A DNA stretch of 64,000 nucleotides from Lathyrus oleraceus (lineage: Eukaryota > Streptophyta > Magnoliopsida > Fabales > Fabaceae). Positions 49,811 through 61,600 of this stretch are shown here, piece after piece; the first letter of the stretch is position 1; each line of letters begins with the position of its first letter. A program made the translations under genes and the position numbers. Under the pieces are notes generated by a model that was given only the letters and a program-made list of their open reading frames with translations, searched no databases and was not told the DNA's origin. The stretch lies in NCBI RefSeq assembly GCF_024323335.1, contig NC_066581.1, positions 441,775,816 to 441,839,815 on the forward strand, given 5' to 3'.

Positions 49811-49972
49811 GATTCTCAGATGATTGGCTCGGGTATTTTACTAGTGAGTCAGCTTGGCTAAAGCACAGAAGAAACATCAATCAGACATCTGGCAAAAACC
49901 TGCTTATGCAAATGATGCATGAAATGTAATGCTTGATTATTTTTATTTTTCAAGGAACTTACTATATCGTTT

Positions 49973-49975
<3 letters not shown>

Positions 49976-50024
<49 letters not shown>
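49976..50024. repeat. (AT)n microsatellite
   Basis: About 49 bp of AT repeats between ORF1 and gag of C. The A copy at 33143-33155 has only a short ATATATA run there. Confidence 0.95.
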
Positions 50025-50027
<3 letters not shown>

Positions 50028-50154
50028 TAAATAGAAATTGCAACAATTTGATATGACCAAAAATCTCTTTTTATTTATATAAATTGGAAGGATTACACTG
50101 AGTACAATTTCAGAAACCAAATGAAAAATACAAGAGAAAATGAGACTAGTCATC

Positions 50155-51656
50155 CTAAGGATCCCTAACAACAATGTTAGAAGATCTGGCTGTAGGTGCG
50201 TACTTCCTTCGAATGCGACGAATCTCGGTCTCAAAAGCAGCCTTCATCTGAGCCTTCTCGAGGACAAGTTGGTCAACAATCTTCTTCCAAGCAACAGAAG
50301 GCTGAGGCATGCTAGAAGATGAAACCTCTGGCTCTCTCTGTCTCTTTGTCACTCGGTCTTCTAGTAGCTCAATAAGTGCATCTTTGTCCTTAGACTCCAA
50401 CTGCAACTCTTCATGCTTCTTGCTCAAAGCAAGGAAATGCTCTTCCCACATATCCTTATCTTGCTTCATCTTGATGAGCGCGTCTCCCAACTCCTCTACA
50501 TCTTAGTTAGGGAGAGTTAATGGCTCAACCAAAACGATAGACATATGTTTTTCACAAGGATAAGGCATCTTTAACTCCAAAGCCCTTTTCTTCACCCAAA
50601 GAGTGTAAGCTTCCAAAGCTACACAATTATGCGGACTAAGCTCGGATATTCCTTTCCTATGCACATTATGCCAAGCATGCATAATCTTCTGCTTCAAATG
50701 TTGGGAATCTTTACCCTCTTGATAGAAAAGACCTTCTAACAAAGTGTTATTAGGCTTGTCTCTCAAGGGGAACCCAAGTTGACGACGAGCCAAAGCAGGG
50801 TTATAGTTAATTCCTCCTTATATACCAATGAGAGGCACATTAGAGAATTCACCACAACTATCAATAATCTCCAAACTGCTCAAAGACGGATCATACAAAA
50901 CTATATCATCATTAGTGAGAGGCATAAGTCTCTGAGACCACCTTAGACATTGTTTGTTCTCCACAAAAGCAGGTTTCTGAGGCAAGTGCGAAATAAACCA
51001 CTTGTACAAAAGAGGAATGCAACAGATAATCGTTCCACCACCCTTAGAATTCCTTAGATTCAAAGAGAAATACATATCACCCAATAAAGTAGGTACAGGA
51101 TTCCAAATCAAGAAAAGTCTAATGGCGTTAACATCTACAAAACCATCAATGTTAGGGAACAAAGTTAATCCAAAATGAGAAACACAAAGATAGCTTCAAA
51201 AGCATCCATACTACCGACTTGAGCAAAAGCAATAGCTTCCTTGACGATGAAATCAAATGGCAACCCAAATAACCCTCCTTTCTTCACCCAATGAGCCTCT
51301 ATCTCAGACTTCTTCAAGTGAAGAGCTTCAGCAATAATACTAGATCGGGGAATCTCCTCCAATCCACTAAAAGGCACTCTACTAGAAATAGGTATCCCTA
51401 AAAGATAAGAATACTCCTCCAAGGTAGCCACAAGCTGAAAATCTGGGAAAGTGAAACAACGGTAGAGAGGTTCATAGAACTGCACCAGCATACTCAAAAG
51501 TCCTTCAACCACATCAGCAGACAAGATGGACAAAAGCTTCTCATAACGTTGTTTGAAGTCCAAGGGATCTAATACAAAAGATGCTAGCTTCCTTAAATCT
51601 TTCAAGTCGGAACATCTAAAACTGTAGTTCTTAGTGTTCCTTCGTCCACAGTCCAT
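50155..51656 (-). pseudogene. Ogre C ORF1 (extra ORF ahead of gag)
   Basis: Starts at 51656 (MDCGRRNTKNYSFRC), 831 bp after the PBS. N-terminal region with PLYRCFTFPDFQLVATLEEY, central blocks (WNPVPTLLGDMYFSL, IIDSCGEFSNVPL, ARRQLGFPLRDKPNN) and a C-terminal coiled coil (DKDMWEEHFLALSKKHEELQ) ending VVRDP. Only a frameshift near 51165 and stops near 50818 and 50503 interrupt it, so the roughly 500-residue product is easy to read. N-terminal part resembles the plant family I recall as DUF7745. Function unknown; it is the ORF1 characteristic of Ogre. Confidence 0.87.
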
Positions 51657-52487
51657 GGTCTGAAAATATTTGCAAATAATACCTCAGTTCCTTGAAATTT
51701 TTGGGTGATGAATGTTATGATGCGCATGAATGCATGAATGCAACAATAACAAATAAGGGGTCACACAAGGCAAACAAAGGTCAAGGGATGAATCAAGTCA
51801 TTTTCAAGATCAATCATCCATTTTTGTGGATTATGGTTTACACCTTATCAACACCCAAGTTCCATTGATATTGACAAGACTTGATTGGATCAACCAAGAA
51901 TCAAGGGTTTGTTGTAAGTCACGAGCATGGAGTCTGGGTAAGAACCATCCCAAAGGAGTGAACTAAGGATAAAAACCTGTAGATCATGTTCTAAAAAGTT
52001 CCCAGAATCTTAATTCCATTTATCGGATATTACAGGTTAAGATGACTGACTCATCGACCCATAATATTCTCAACAGAAACTCGTCTGAGTGTAGTATCGC
52101 GTAACAATTGTTATCAAGTCTACAATTCAACAATTTCTGCACTACGTCCTAAATAGACCAAGAGGGGGTAAATGTTCTACGGTCCTCAGCTTCTCAGACC
52201 CAAATTAGAGATAGTAATGCCTAACCACAAATACTTGTGTGACATTTCCAAATCCAAAAGAGTCTCCACTGAGTTGATGGATCTCAAGCCAAATTGTTAA
52301 GGACTACTCCACACAAGTCGAACATGACTATACCATCCTCCTATCTTAATTGCACTCAAGTTCGAATTAGAACATATCTCACCACTCAGAGATCACCAAG
52401 CACAACAAGCAGATTATATCACACACATATATATACAAACATCACATATATACACACAAAAAGTAGGCTAAACCCACTGGAGACTAC
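51657..52487 (-). other. 5' untranslated leader of Ogre C
   Basis: About 830 bp between PBS and ORF1, no conserved frame. Shares the block 51811-51960 with the B and A leaders. Confidence 0.75.
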
Positions 52488-52505
52488 TCCCCAGCAGAGT
52501 CGCCA
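52488..52505 (-). other. Primer-binding site of Ogre C (tRNA-Arg type)
   Basis: Element-sense TGGCGACTCTGCTGGGGA, nine bases after the 5' LTR end. Identical to the B site. Confidence 0.9.
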
Positions 52506-52514
52506 TTTAATTTC

Positions 52515-55500
52515 TGTAGCGGTAAATTCATGACCATCAACCTATGGATAAGCTACAGATCAAATAACAAGGGTCGCCACCGCGCTTTTATTGTTTCCAA
52601 GGGAAAAGGAAAAAAGTACGAACAAAACCCAAAAAAGTAAGAAGTTTTCAAATCAAAACTAATAAAATGTCAGAGATTACATGTAAGGGGGTTGGTTACA
52701 CAAAGGGAAGGTGTTAGCACCCAAAGTGTCCTAGGTACTCCTAGGGAGCCCTTTTTGTGTGCATATGTATTTGGTACAAAGTGATGTTTACAAACAAATA
52801 GAATGGGGGGATGAGAAAAGAATTAATTAATTATATTTTTGTGTTTGGCAAGACCTTCGGCCTTGTGCCTACGTACCAACATAAAAATGAGGGATCAAAA
52901 CCTCATAGTTCGTGATACAAATTTCAAAGTGGATGCATTTCTTTTAACAAAAATTAAGTTTGAAAGGCACCAAAGCCTAAAAATGGTTTGAATGAGTTAG
53001 TTCTTTTTGGATTTTTGAAAGTTTAAGTCAAGTATAGTTAAGTTTATTTATAAGTTTGATTTAAGAAAAGAAGTTTGAAAATGTAATGGCATAAGGCCAA
53101 AGTTTCTATCTTTTTTACAAAGTGGTCAAAGTTTAGAACAAAATAAGTTCAATCAAAGAAGGTTTTGAAAAAGGAGGGAGATGTTTTGAAATTAAAGAAA
53201 TGGGGAGAAGATGAAGAGACTAATCCTATGTACAAAATTAAAAGTTAAGAGTTGAAAAGATCTGACCAAATGGGTAGCAATCAAATAGACAAGAATGTCA
53301 ATAGAAACCCAGAATTCCTTTGGACTTTTTGAATTAAGCAACACACAGATGCACAATTATATTATCTTGAAGAGCAAGGCATCAAATAAAGATGGCCACA
53401 TCCAAGCTTATCCATTCCATGATCTTCTTCAAGGTAGCCCATGTACCAGATGAATTCCACAAGTCACAGGTTCAAAATAACAGCTTCACAATGATCATGT
53501 TGCAGATGAACTTAGAGAGATCTTGAATGATGTATTAGATGAAGTTTCAAATTGCAAGCACTTCGTTTCTCAATAAGTTGGCATGGGCCAAGTCCTTTAG
53601 CATAGGAATGTTGCCTAAGTTCTAAGTCCATTTGTCCAAGATCAAGCCAACAGTCTACACAAATGTTTTTTAGGGTTTTTTTGGTTATTATGTACATTAA
53701 TGGTCAAAGACCACACAAACAAGCAAAGCACAAACAAAATATATCACACAATATGGTCCAAGTGGACAAAGTGAAAATTGCATTAACATAAACAATTAGA
53801 ATGATATGAACAACGGCAAATGTATAAAAGCTAGAATTAAATGACATTAAAGTAAAGGGCTTGAAATTAAAAGTTAGTAGTTAATAGGTTAGAAGTCAAC
53901 ATTGTTTTGTTTTTGCTTTTCGTTCTTAGACATTCTTTGGAGAACACTCAACCCACTTATCACAAGCATGGATCCTTGAACCAAGACATCTTCCAAAGGA
54001 AGGAAAAAAGGCCAAGTTTCCAAACAATACCATGAAAGAGGGGAGACTTACAATCTCACTAACTAGAATGTTATGCCTTTTAGGTCACAAATTTTGCGCT
54101 ATGTTAAGAAATCGTAATTGGATTTATGTAGAAGTCACAACTATTTGAGGTCGGGCAATAGAATTTTGGTGTTAATGCATGTTAGAGACATAGTATTATG
54201 AACTATGCTCATGAAGCATACCACGCACAAAAAGAATATGCAAAAGGTGTGACCTAATGTCATCCATACTCATGTTAATTTTTAAATCAACTAGCTTTAG
54301 GACTTTGAGATATCATAGACCATATGAGATGAATGCATAAAGAAGGGGAATGAGATGAAGTGGGAGGGGAATAGATGAAATCTCAAGTTGATCAAAGGAG
54401 GACTTTTACCAAATTAATATCATTCATTCATTTTGGGAGATGGAATGTACATCCCATCAATCCCCTAAATCCAATGATATTAATTTGACAAAGTCAAATC
54501 AATCTTGATCAAGGCCCAACAACAAGAGTCAAACATAAACAAGTCATCACAATTGGTCAACAAAATTATTTGGCATTTATTCCAATTAAAAATACTAAAA
54601 TAATGCATTTAAATTAAATATGGTTTTTCAAATTCCTAAAACCTCATCAAAACACCAAATAAATGGCCATGAGATTTATCATAGGTCAAACAAGGTCAAA
54701 GGACCTTGGAGAAAAATTTTCAGATTTTTTAAAGACTTAAAAGTATTTTTAAACAATTAAAAACAAATGAAAAATCAATTGAATCATGAAAAATATTAAT
54801 AATGATCCAAAAAATAATTTTAATTCAGAATATGAAAAAGGAAAATATTTGAAATTTTTTGGTGAAACTCTCATATTTTTTGGATCAATATTAAAATTAA
54901 TATGAATTAATTAAAATAAAGCAATTAAAATGACATTCAAATAATCATAAAAACGTGGACCACTTGATCTACCTCATTAATTAAGGTGGCAGATCAAGTG
55001 GCCACCAGCGCGCGTTCCATGGTGCGCCTGAGTTAAACATCCACACGCTTGGTAATTAAAATGTACGCTCATGATTAAAACAAATTGAACTCATCTAATG
55101 GCTCAGGACCACGCCTCATCATTGTCGGAGCAAAGCGTCGATCGTCTTCTCAAGCGACCTTGGTCGGACTGGTCCATTCATCACCACATCATAAATGAAA
55201 AAGGAGGACATGATCTGAAAGGAAAAATGGTGTAGATCACGAATATCACCTCAATTTTAACTAACTCCTCACATATAGAAAGATACGAGGAATTGAAATT
55301 TGAGGTATGTCAACTGAGTTGCTTCGATTTGACCTCTAAGCAACTCAATCTTCTTGCCTACATTGGTAGGACTTCAGACAACAAAAGAATCAAGAGAATT
55401 GAGCAAGATTGAGAGAGAATCGAATAGATGAAATTTTCTGGAAAATACCTTCAATGCATGTCTAGATCCAACTGTTCTTGCCTTGGCTCGTGCTTGATCT

Positions 55501-57220
55501 TTCTCAGAATACTTGCAGGAGTAGAATGAAATGCACAACAGGTCTTGGATCCCTGGAGTTTTGAATCTCAAAACAGTGAGATTCAAACTCAATTTCAAGA
55601 TGAAATTCTCAGGTTTATCCTCTCAAATGGAAGGATTAGGGGTTTAGGATCAAAGTTGGCGCGAATGTCTGTTTAATTCTGATGCTAGAGGGCTTTATTT
55701 ATAGTTGCAGCTCATGATATTTTCACCTTCAAATTTACTTTCCAAAATTGGCAATTGATGATGCATGGGTACATGGGCGTGTATAGGCCCATGAGATCAT
55801 TGCTTTAGGTCCATAAATGAATGTAAGAGAGTCTGAAATCAACTTGGATTGCAAGGCAAATGTGTGTGAAGATTTGAAGTTTGATCTTTGCCAAATGATG
55901 ATACCATGTTCATGCCATGCGCAGCCCTAGCAATTCTTGCCCAAAATAGATGAACTTGGACTTTTTGGAAAGGTTAGATCAAGAGGAACAAGTTTAATTT
56001 TCAACACTTTTCCATTTGGAGCATGTATCGTAATGAATTTTGAGGTAGAAGTTTGGAAATTTCAACATGTTGAAAAAGTTTCTAAGTGTCAAGCCATATA
56101 TCTCAATATTCCACCTTGCTTAACTTTTTATGTGAGCTTCAAATGAGAAAAGTGTCTTCATAAAAGTTGTATATCTTTCAAATACCTTCAAAATTGTCAC
56201 CAATTTCATGTCATTTGGATTTGAAGTGATCGAGTTATGCATTTTTGAAGTTTGGAAAAATCACTTGTTCAATGGTATAGGTCAAAAGTGACCTATAATG
56301 TAGCCTCATATCACATGCTCATAAAAGTTGAATTAGCTCTCACTCCAAACATCAAAGTTGAAGTAGACATCTTTAATTTGATTGTGCAACTTGTAAATAT
56401 TTCATCTCATAAAAATTGAGCAAGTTATGGCCTTGGGAAGTTGACTTTCAAATTAGGGTTTAGACAAAATGACCTATAATGTTTCAACATAGAAAATGAT
56501 TTTCCATGCAAAACTAGATCTAGGTATCAACATGAAAGTTGTTTGGAATTTCATTTAGAGTAAGTTTTATCTTGAAATCATTTTCATATGGTGAAAATTG
56601 TAGGAGATATGGTCTAAGGAGACTCAGTTTTGATCAGATGAATTCATCTGGCCAACCACCATCAACCAACTTGCTAACCTTCCATTCTCTTGACTTTCTA
56701 GGCTTATGGTAGATCATATATGCATAATATGATGAAATTTTAAGTGTCCCTTGATAAATTTGATCAACTGGTGATATAGCTTGTTGGAGAAATTACTCAA
56801 GATACTCAGTTAAACTAGGGTTTCCAAGGCAACTCACCCTCAAACTCTTGAAGAAAACTTGATCAATACAACATGTAGTAATCATTGAGACTCATATATG
56901 ATGCTCATAACTATTCTTGTATCAATTCATGGTTGTCCTCTTTGTCATGAGGGTCTCAAACCCTAGATATGAACTTGATAGATCAATGGAGATCATGCCC
57001 TACCTACAAAAGAGTTAGGCAAATGCAAAGACATATTTTTGGTATTTTGGTTAGTAAAATGATAAAAGACAAGTATGATACAATCACAAAGTGCTTGGTG
57101 ATCTCTCCCCAAACAAACCCAATGAAGGATGGGTAAGGAGGATGCCAAGGTATGAACCCAATGCTAATGCTTATGATGAAATTGCATGAGGGATATTAGG
57201 ATCAAAATTGGGGTCTTACA
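52515..57220 (-). repeat. 5' LTR of Ogre C
   Basis: 4706 bp with TGTAAGACCCC at its start (57220) and CGCTACA at its end (52515). Contains a TATA box at 55696-55703 (TATAAATA), the conserved box (54092-54150) and a PBS-like nonamer (52571-52579, one mismatch). Segment 57059-57100 is the apparent donor of the inverted patch in A's ORF1. Confidence 0.95.
55696..55703 (-). promoter_or_regulatory. TATA box of the C 5' LTR
   Basis: TATAAATA in element sense, collinear with the B and D LTR TATA boxes. Intact here, mutated in the C 3' LTR. Confidence 0.6.
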
Positions 57221-57225
57221 GTATC
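57221..57225. repeat. Right target-site duplication of C (GTATC)
   Basis: Identical to 33807-33811, directly after the CTTACA end of the C 5' LTR. Confidence 0.93.
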
Positions 57226-57899
57226 ATATTATGCTTCAAATGTTGGGGATCTTTACCCTCTTGATAGAAAAGACCTTCTAACTGAGTGTCATTAGGTTTG
57301 TCTCTCTAGGGGAACCCAAGTTGACGACGAGCCAAAGCAGGGTTGTAGTTGATTCCTCCTTGTGTACAAATGAGAGGCACATTAGAGAATTCACCACAAC
57401 TATCAATAATATCCAAGCTACTCAGTTAAGAATCATACCAAACTATATCATCATTAGTGAGATACATAAGTCTTTGAGACCACCGCAGATATTGTTTGTT
57501 CCTTACAAAAGCAGCATACAATAGTTTCACAACCTTTAGAATTCCTTATATGTAAAGAGAAGTACATATCACCCAACAAAGTAGGCACAGGATTCCCAAT
57601 GAAGAAGTTTCTGATGGTGTTAACATCAACAAAACTGTCAATATTAGGGAACAAAGCCAAACCATTGATGAGCAACACAAAGATGGCTTCAAAAGCATTC
57701 ACACTACCGGCTTGAGCAAAAGCAGTAGATTTCCCAATGAGAAACTCAGAAGTCAATCCAAACATTCCTCCTTTCTTCACCCAATGAGCCTTAATCTCAG
57801 ACTTCTTCAAATGAAGAGCTTCAGCTATAATATGAGATCTGGGAATCACCTCCAATCCACTAAAAGGAACCTTGTTATAAACAGGTATTCCAAAGGGAA

Positions 57900-57941
57900 C
57901 ACCAAGCACTTTGTGATTGTATCATACTTGTCTTTTATCAT
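57900..57941. other. 42-bp inverted copy of C 5' LTR sequence inside A ORF1
   Basis: All 42 bases are the exact reverse complement of 57059-57100 in the C 5' LTR; the next base on each side does not match. The C 3' LTR (from 38343) differs at one base and the A LTR (near 63187) at many. It replaces about 35 bp of ORF1. This looks like a templated repair patch. Confidence 0.88.
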
Positions 57942-58166
57942 AATCTAATAATCGGGAAAAGTGAAGCAACGGGAGAGAGGGTCATCAAACTGAACCAACA
58001 CACTCAAGAGTCCTTCAACCACATCAGCAGATAACACAAATATAAGCTTCCCATGATGTTGTTTGAAGTCCAAGGGATTTAATACAAAAGATGATAGCTT
58101 TCTTAGCTCTTTCAAATTGGGACATCTGAAATTGTACTTCTTAGTGTTCCTTCGTCCATAAACCAT

Positions 58167-58651
58167 GATCTAAAAATATTTGCAAATAAAACCTCATTTC
58201 CTTGAAGTTATTTTTCGTGTGATGAAAGTCATAATGCGCATGAATGCATGAATGTGACAATCACAAATAAGGCACTACACACAAGGCACACAAACAAAGG
58301 TCAAGGGATGAATCAAGTCATTGTCAATATCAATCATCCATTTTGGTGGATTATGGTTTTCACCTTATCAACACCCAAGTTCCAATGATATTAACAAGAC
58401 TCAATTGGATAAACCAAGAATCAAGGGTTTATTGTGAGTCACGAGCATGGAGTCAGGTTTAGAACCATCCCAAAGGAGGGTAATAAGGATAAAAACTTGT
58501 AGATCATGTTCTAAAAAGTTCCCAGAGTCTTAATCCAATCTATCTGATATTATAGGTTAGGATGACTGACTCATCAACCCATAATATTCTCAAGAGAAAA
58601 TCGTCTTAGAGTAGTATCGCCTAACAACTGTTATCAAGTCTACACTTTTAT
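58167..58651 (-). other. Truncated 5' leader of Ogre A
   Basis: Leader sequence like that of C up to about 58645 (block 58332-58470 conserved), then directly joined to LTR sequence. Relative to C about 440 bp are missing, including the PBS and the last 55-60 bp of the LTR. Confidence 0.78.
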
Positions 58652-61600
58652 TGTCACCACGCTTTTATTGTTTCCAAAGGAAAAGAGAAAAGTACGAACA
58701 AAACTCAAAGATAAGAAGTTATCAAATCAAAACTAATAAAATGCCCGAGATTATAGGTAAGGGGGTTGGTTACACAGAGGGAAGGTGTTAGCACCCAAAG
58801 TGTCCTAGGTACTCCTAAGGAGCCCTTTTTTATGTGTGTATGTGTTTTTGGTATAAAATGATGTTTGCAATAAATAGAGTGTGGGGATGAGAAAATAATT
58901 CATTAATTATATTTTTGTGTTCGACAAGACCTTCGGACTTGTGCCTACGTACCAACGTAAATATGAGGGATCAAAACCTCGTAGTTCGTGGTATCAATTT
59001 CAAAGTGAGTGGATTGCTTTTAATCAAAAATTTAAATTTTAAAGAGGCACAAAGGATCCTAAAAGAGTTTGAGTGAGTGTTAGTTCTTTTTGTCTTTTTG
59101 AAATTTTAAGTCAATATGGTTAAGTTCATTTACAAGTTTGATTTAAGAAAGGAGTTTAAAAATGGAATGACATAAGGCCAAAGTTTATAATTTGCAATAA
59201 AGGCTAACTTTGAAAATTACAAGCAAAGAAGATTTTGAAAAGGGGAGAGAGATTTGAAATTTAAGAAATGGGAGGAGATGAAGAGACTAATCCTAAGAAA
59301 AAATTTAAAAGTTAAGAGTTGAAAAGATCTGACCAATGAGATACGATCCAATAGACAAGAATGTCATATAGAAACCTAACTTTTCCTTTGGACTTTAAAT
59401 CCAGCAATATCAATAAACAAGCAGAAAGATGAATAGCAAGGCATCAAATAAAGATAGTCACTTCCAAGCAAGCAACTTCATAGTCTTCTTCTTAATCTTC
59501 CCATGTGTTAGATGAACTACTCCTTGAATGGCTCAGAATAAGGCATTAGACGCAGGTTCAAAGTAACATTTACATGAAGACCATGTAGCAGATGAACTCA
59601 AATGGATCTCCATACTTGCATCTGATGAAAGTTCAATTCACAATGACTTGGTTTCAGAAATGTTGGCATTGGCCAAGTCCTTTTGCATAGGGAATGTTGC
59701 CTAATTCTAAGTCCAAAGCTCAGACCAAATCCAACAGTCCACACAAACATTTTTTTATGGTTTTTGTTGTTTATTAAGTATTTTAAGGTCCTAAGACCAC
59801 AAACACAAACAAGATATACAAACAAATATATACAATCACAATATATGGCTCAAGTGAGCAAAGTGAAAATGACATTAACATAAACAAGTTAAATTATATG
59901 TAAAATGGCAAATGAAATGGTAAATGACTTGAATTTAAATTGCATAAAGTAAATGATTTGAAGTTAAACGAGTTAGTCAAATGTTAGTTGATTAAAAGTT
60001 AGTGGAGTTTTACTTTTTAATTGTTTAAGTCATTCTTTGGAGAACACTCAACCCTCTATTCACAAGCATGGATCCTTGAACCAAGACATCTTCCAAAGGA
60101 AGGAAAAAAGGCCAAGTTTCCACACAATACCATGAAAAGAGGGAGACTTACAATCTCACTTACTAGAATGTTGTGCTTTTGGGTCAAAATTTAGCGCTAT
60201 GTTAAGCAATCGTAATTGGACTTATGTAGAAGTCACAACTATTTGAGATTGGGAAATAGAAATTTTGGAGTTAATGCATGTTAGAAATATGGTATAATGA
60301 ACCATATTCCTAAAACATGCCACACACAAAAAGAAAATGATCAAAGGATGGACCTAATCTCATCCATAATTGTATTGATTCATCTAACACAAAGTTATTG
60401 ATGAACCAATTAGCCTTAGGATATTGAGAATTCATTGGTCAATGAGAGGGATGGGATAGAATGGGATTGAAGATGAAGAGGGGGGAGGGGGAATGAGACA
60501 AACACAAATTAGTCATGGGAGGAATTTTATCAAATTAAAATCATTTGTTCATTTTGGGAGATGAAATGTACATTTCATCAATCCCCTAAATCCAATGATT
60601 TTAATCCAACAAAACTCAAATCAACCTTGACCAAGACCCAAACACATAGTCAAACTTCACAAGTCAATAAAAATGCCTCAACATAATTTCTACACAATTA
60701 AACAATTAAAAATCAAATTAAAATGCATTTAAATTAAATTATGTTTGATCAAAAACATAAAACCTCTTCAAAACACCAAATAAATGGCCAAGAGATTTAT
60801 CATAGGTCAAACAAGGTCAAAGGACCTTGGATAAAAAATTTCATTATTTTTGAAAAGTCAGAAGTATTTTCAAACAATTAAAAATATGCACAAAAACAAT
60901 TAAATCATGAAAAATATCAAAATTAATCCAAAAGATAATTTAAATTCAGAAAATCAAAGAGAAAAATTTTGAAAATTTTCTGGTGAAAGTCCCATATTTT
61001 TTGGATTAATAATGAAATTAATATGAATTAATTAAAAATAAGCAATTAAATGGAATATTCAGAATTTCAAAAAAAGGAGATCAGTCTGATCTCCCTCATT
61101 AATTGAGGTGGCAGATCAGATGGATGGAAGCGTGTGTTCCATGGTGCACTGTAGTCAACGCGACATAGGCTTGATAATCAAAAGCAACGCACGAGATTAA
61201 AACATTTAAACTGGATCCTATGGTTGAGATGCGTGACAACACATCACCGGAGCCAGAGCTCCGGTCTTCTTCTCTGATGGACCTCACTGGACTGGTCCAT
61301 CATCAACCATTACAAAAATGAAAAAGCAAGACATGGATTTAAAGAAAAAATGCTCAAGAGCTCGAATCTGGCCTCAATTTTGTCCAATTCCAAGTATATA
61401 AAAAGATACAGAGATTTGAATTTTGAGGATCATGAACTGAGTTGCTTCAATTTGACCTCAAAGCAACTCAATCTTCTTGCCTACATTGATAGGACTTCAG
61501 ACAACCAAAAATCAACAAGAATGGTGAAGAATTGAAAGAGAATCGAAGAGAAGAAGTTTTTGAAAAATCACCTTAGATTTGATCTAATTCCACTTGATAT

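Larger units (their letters stand above)
33812..57220 (-). mobile_element. Ogre-type Ty3/gypsy retrotransposon C, both LTRs present
   Basis: 23.4 kb including the 1.4-kb solo LTR E, so about 22 kb alone. Both LTRs start TGTAAGACCCC and end with CTACA in element sense. It is flanked by perfect GTATC duplications (33807-33811 and 57221-57225). Order from the right: 5' LTR, PBS, leader, ORF1, gag-pro, intron, pol, 3' UTR, PPT, 3' LTR. It inserted into ORF1 of A, and removing it with one GTATC copy rejoins A's ORF1 in line with C's own ORF1. Confidence 0.95.
57221..58166 (-). pseudogene. Ogre A ORF1, 5' part
   Basis: Starts at 58166 (MVYGRRNTKKYNFRC), collinear with C's ORF1. It reads PLSRCFTFPDY, then is replaced by a foreign 42-bp patch (57900-57941) in place of about 35 bp that encode the LVATLEEYSYLLG segment in C, then resumes with NKVPFSGLEVIPRS. 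A further deletion of about 55 bp with frameshift lies near 57511, and a stop near 57427. The 3' part is at 33285-33811 beyond element C. Confidence 0.87.
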
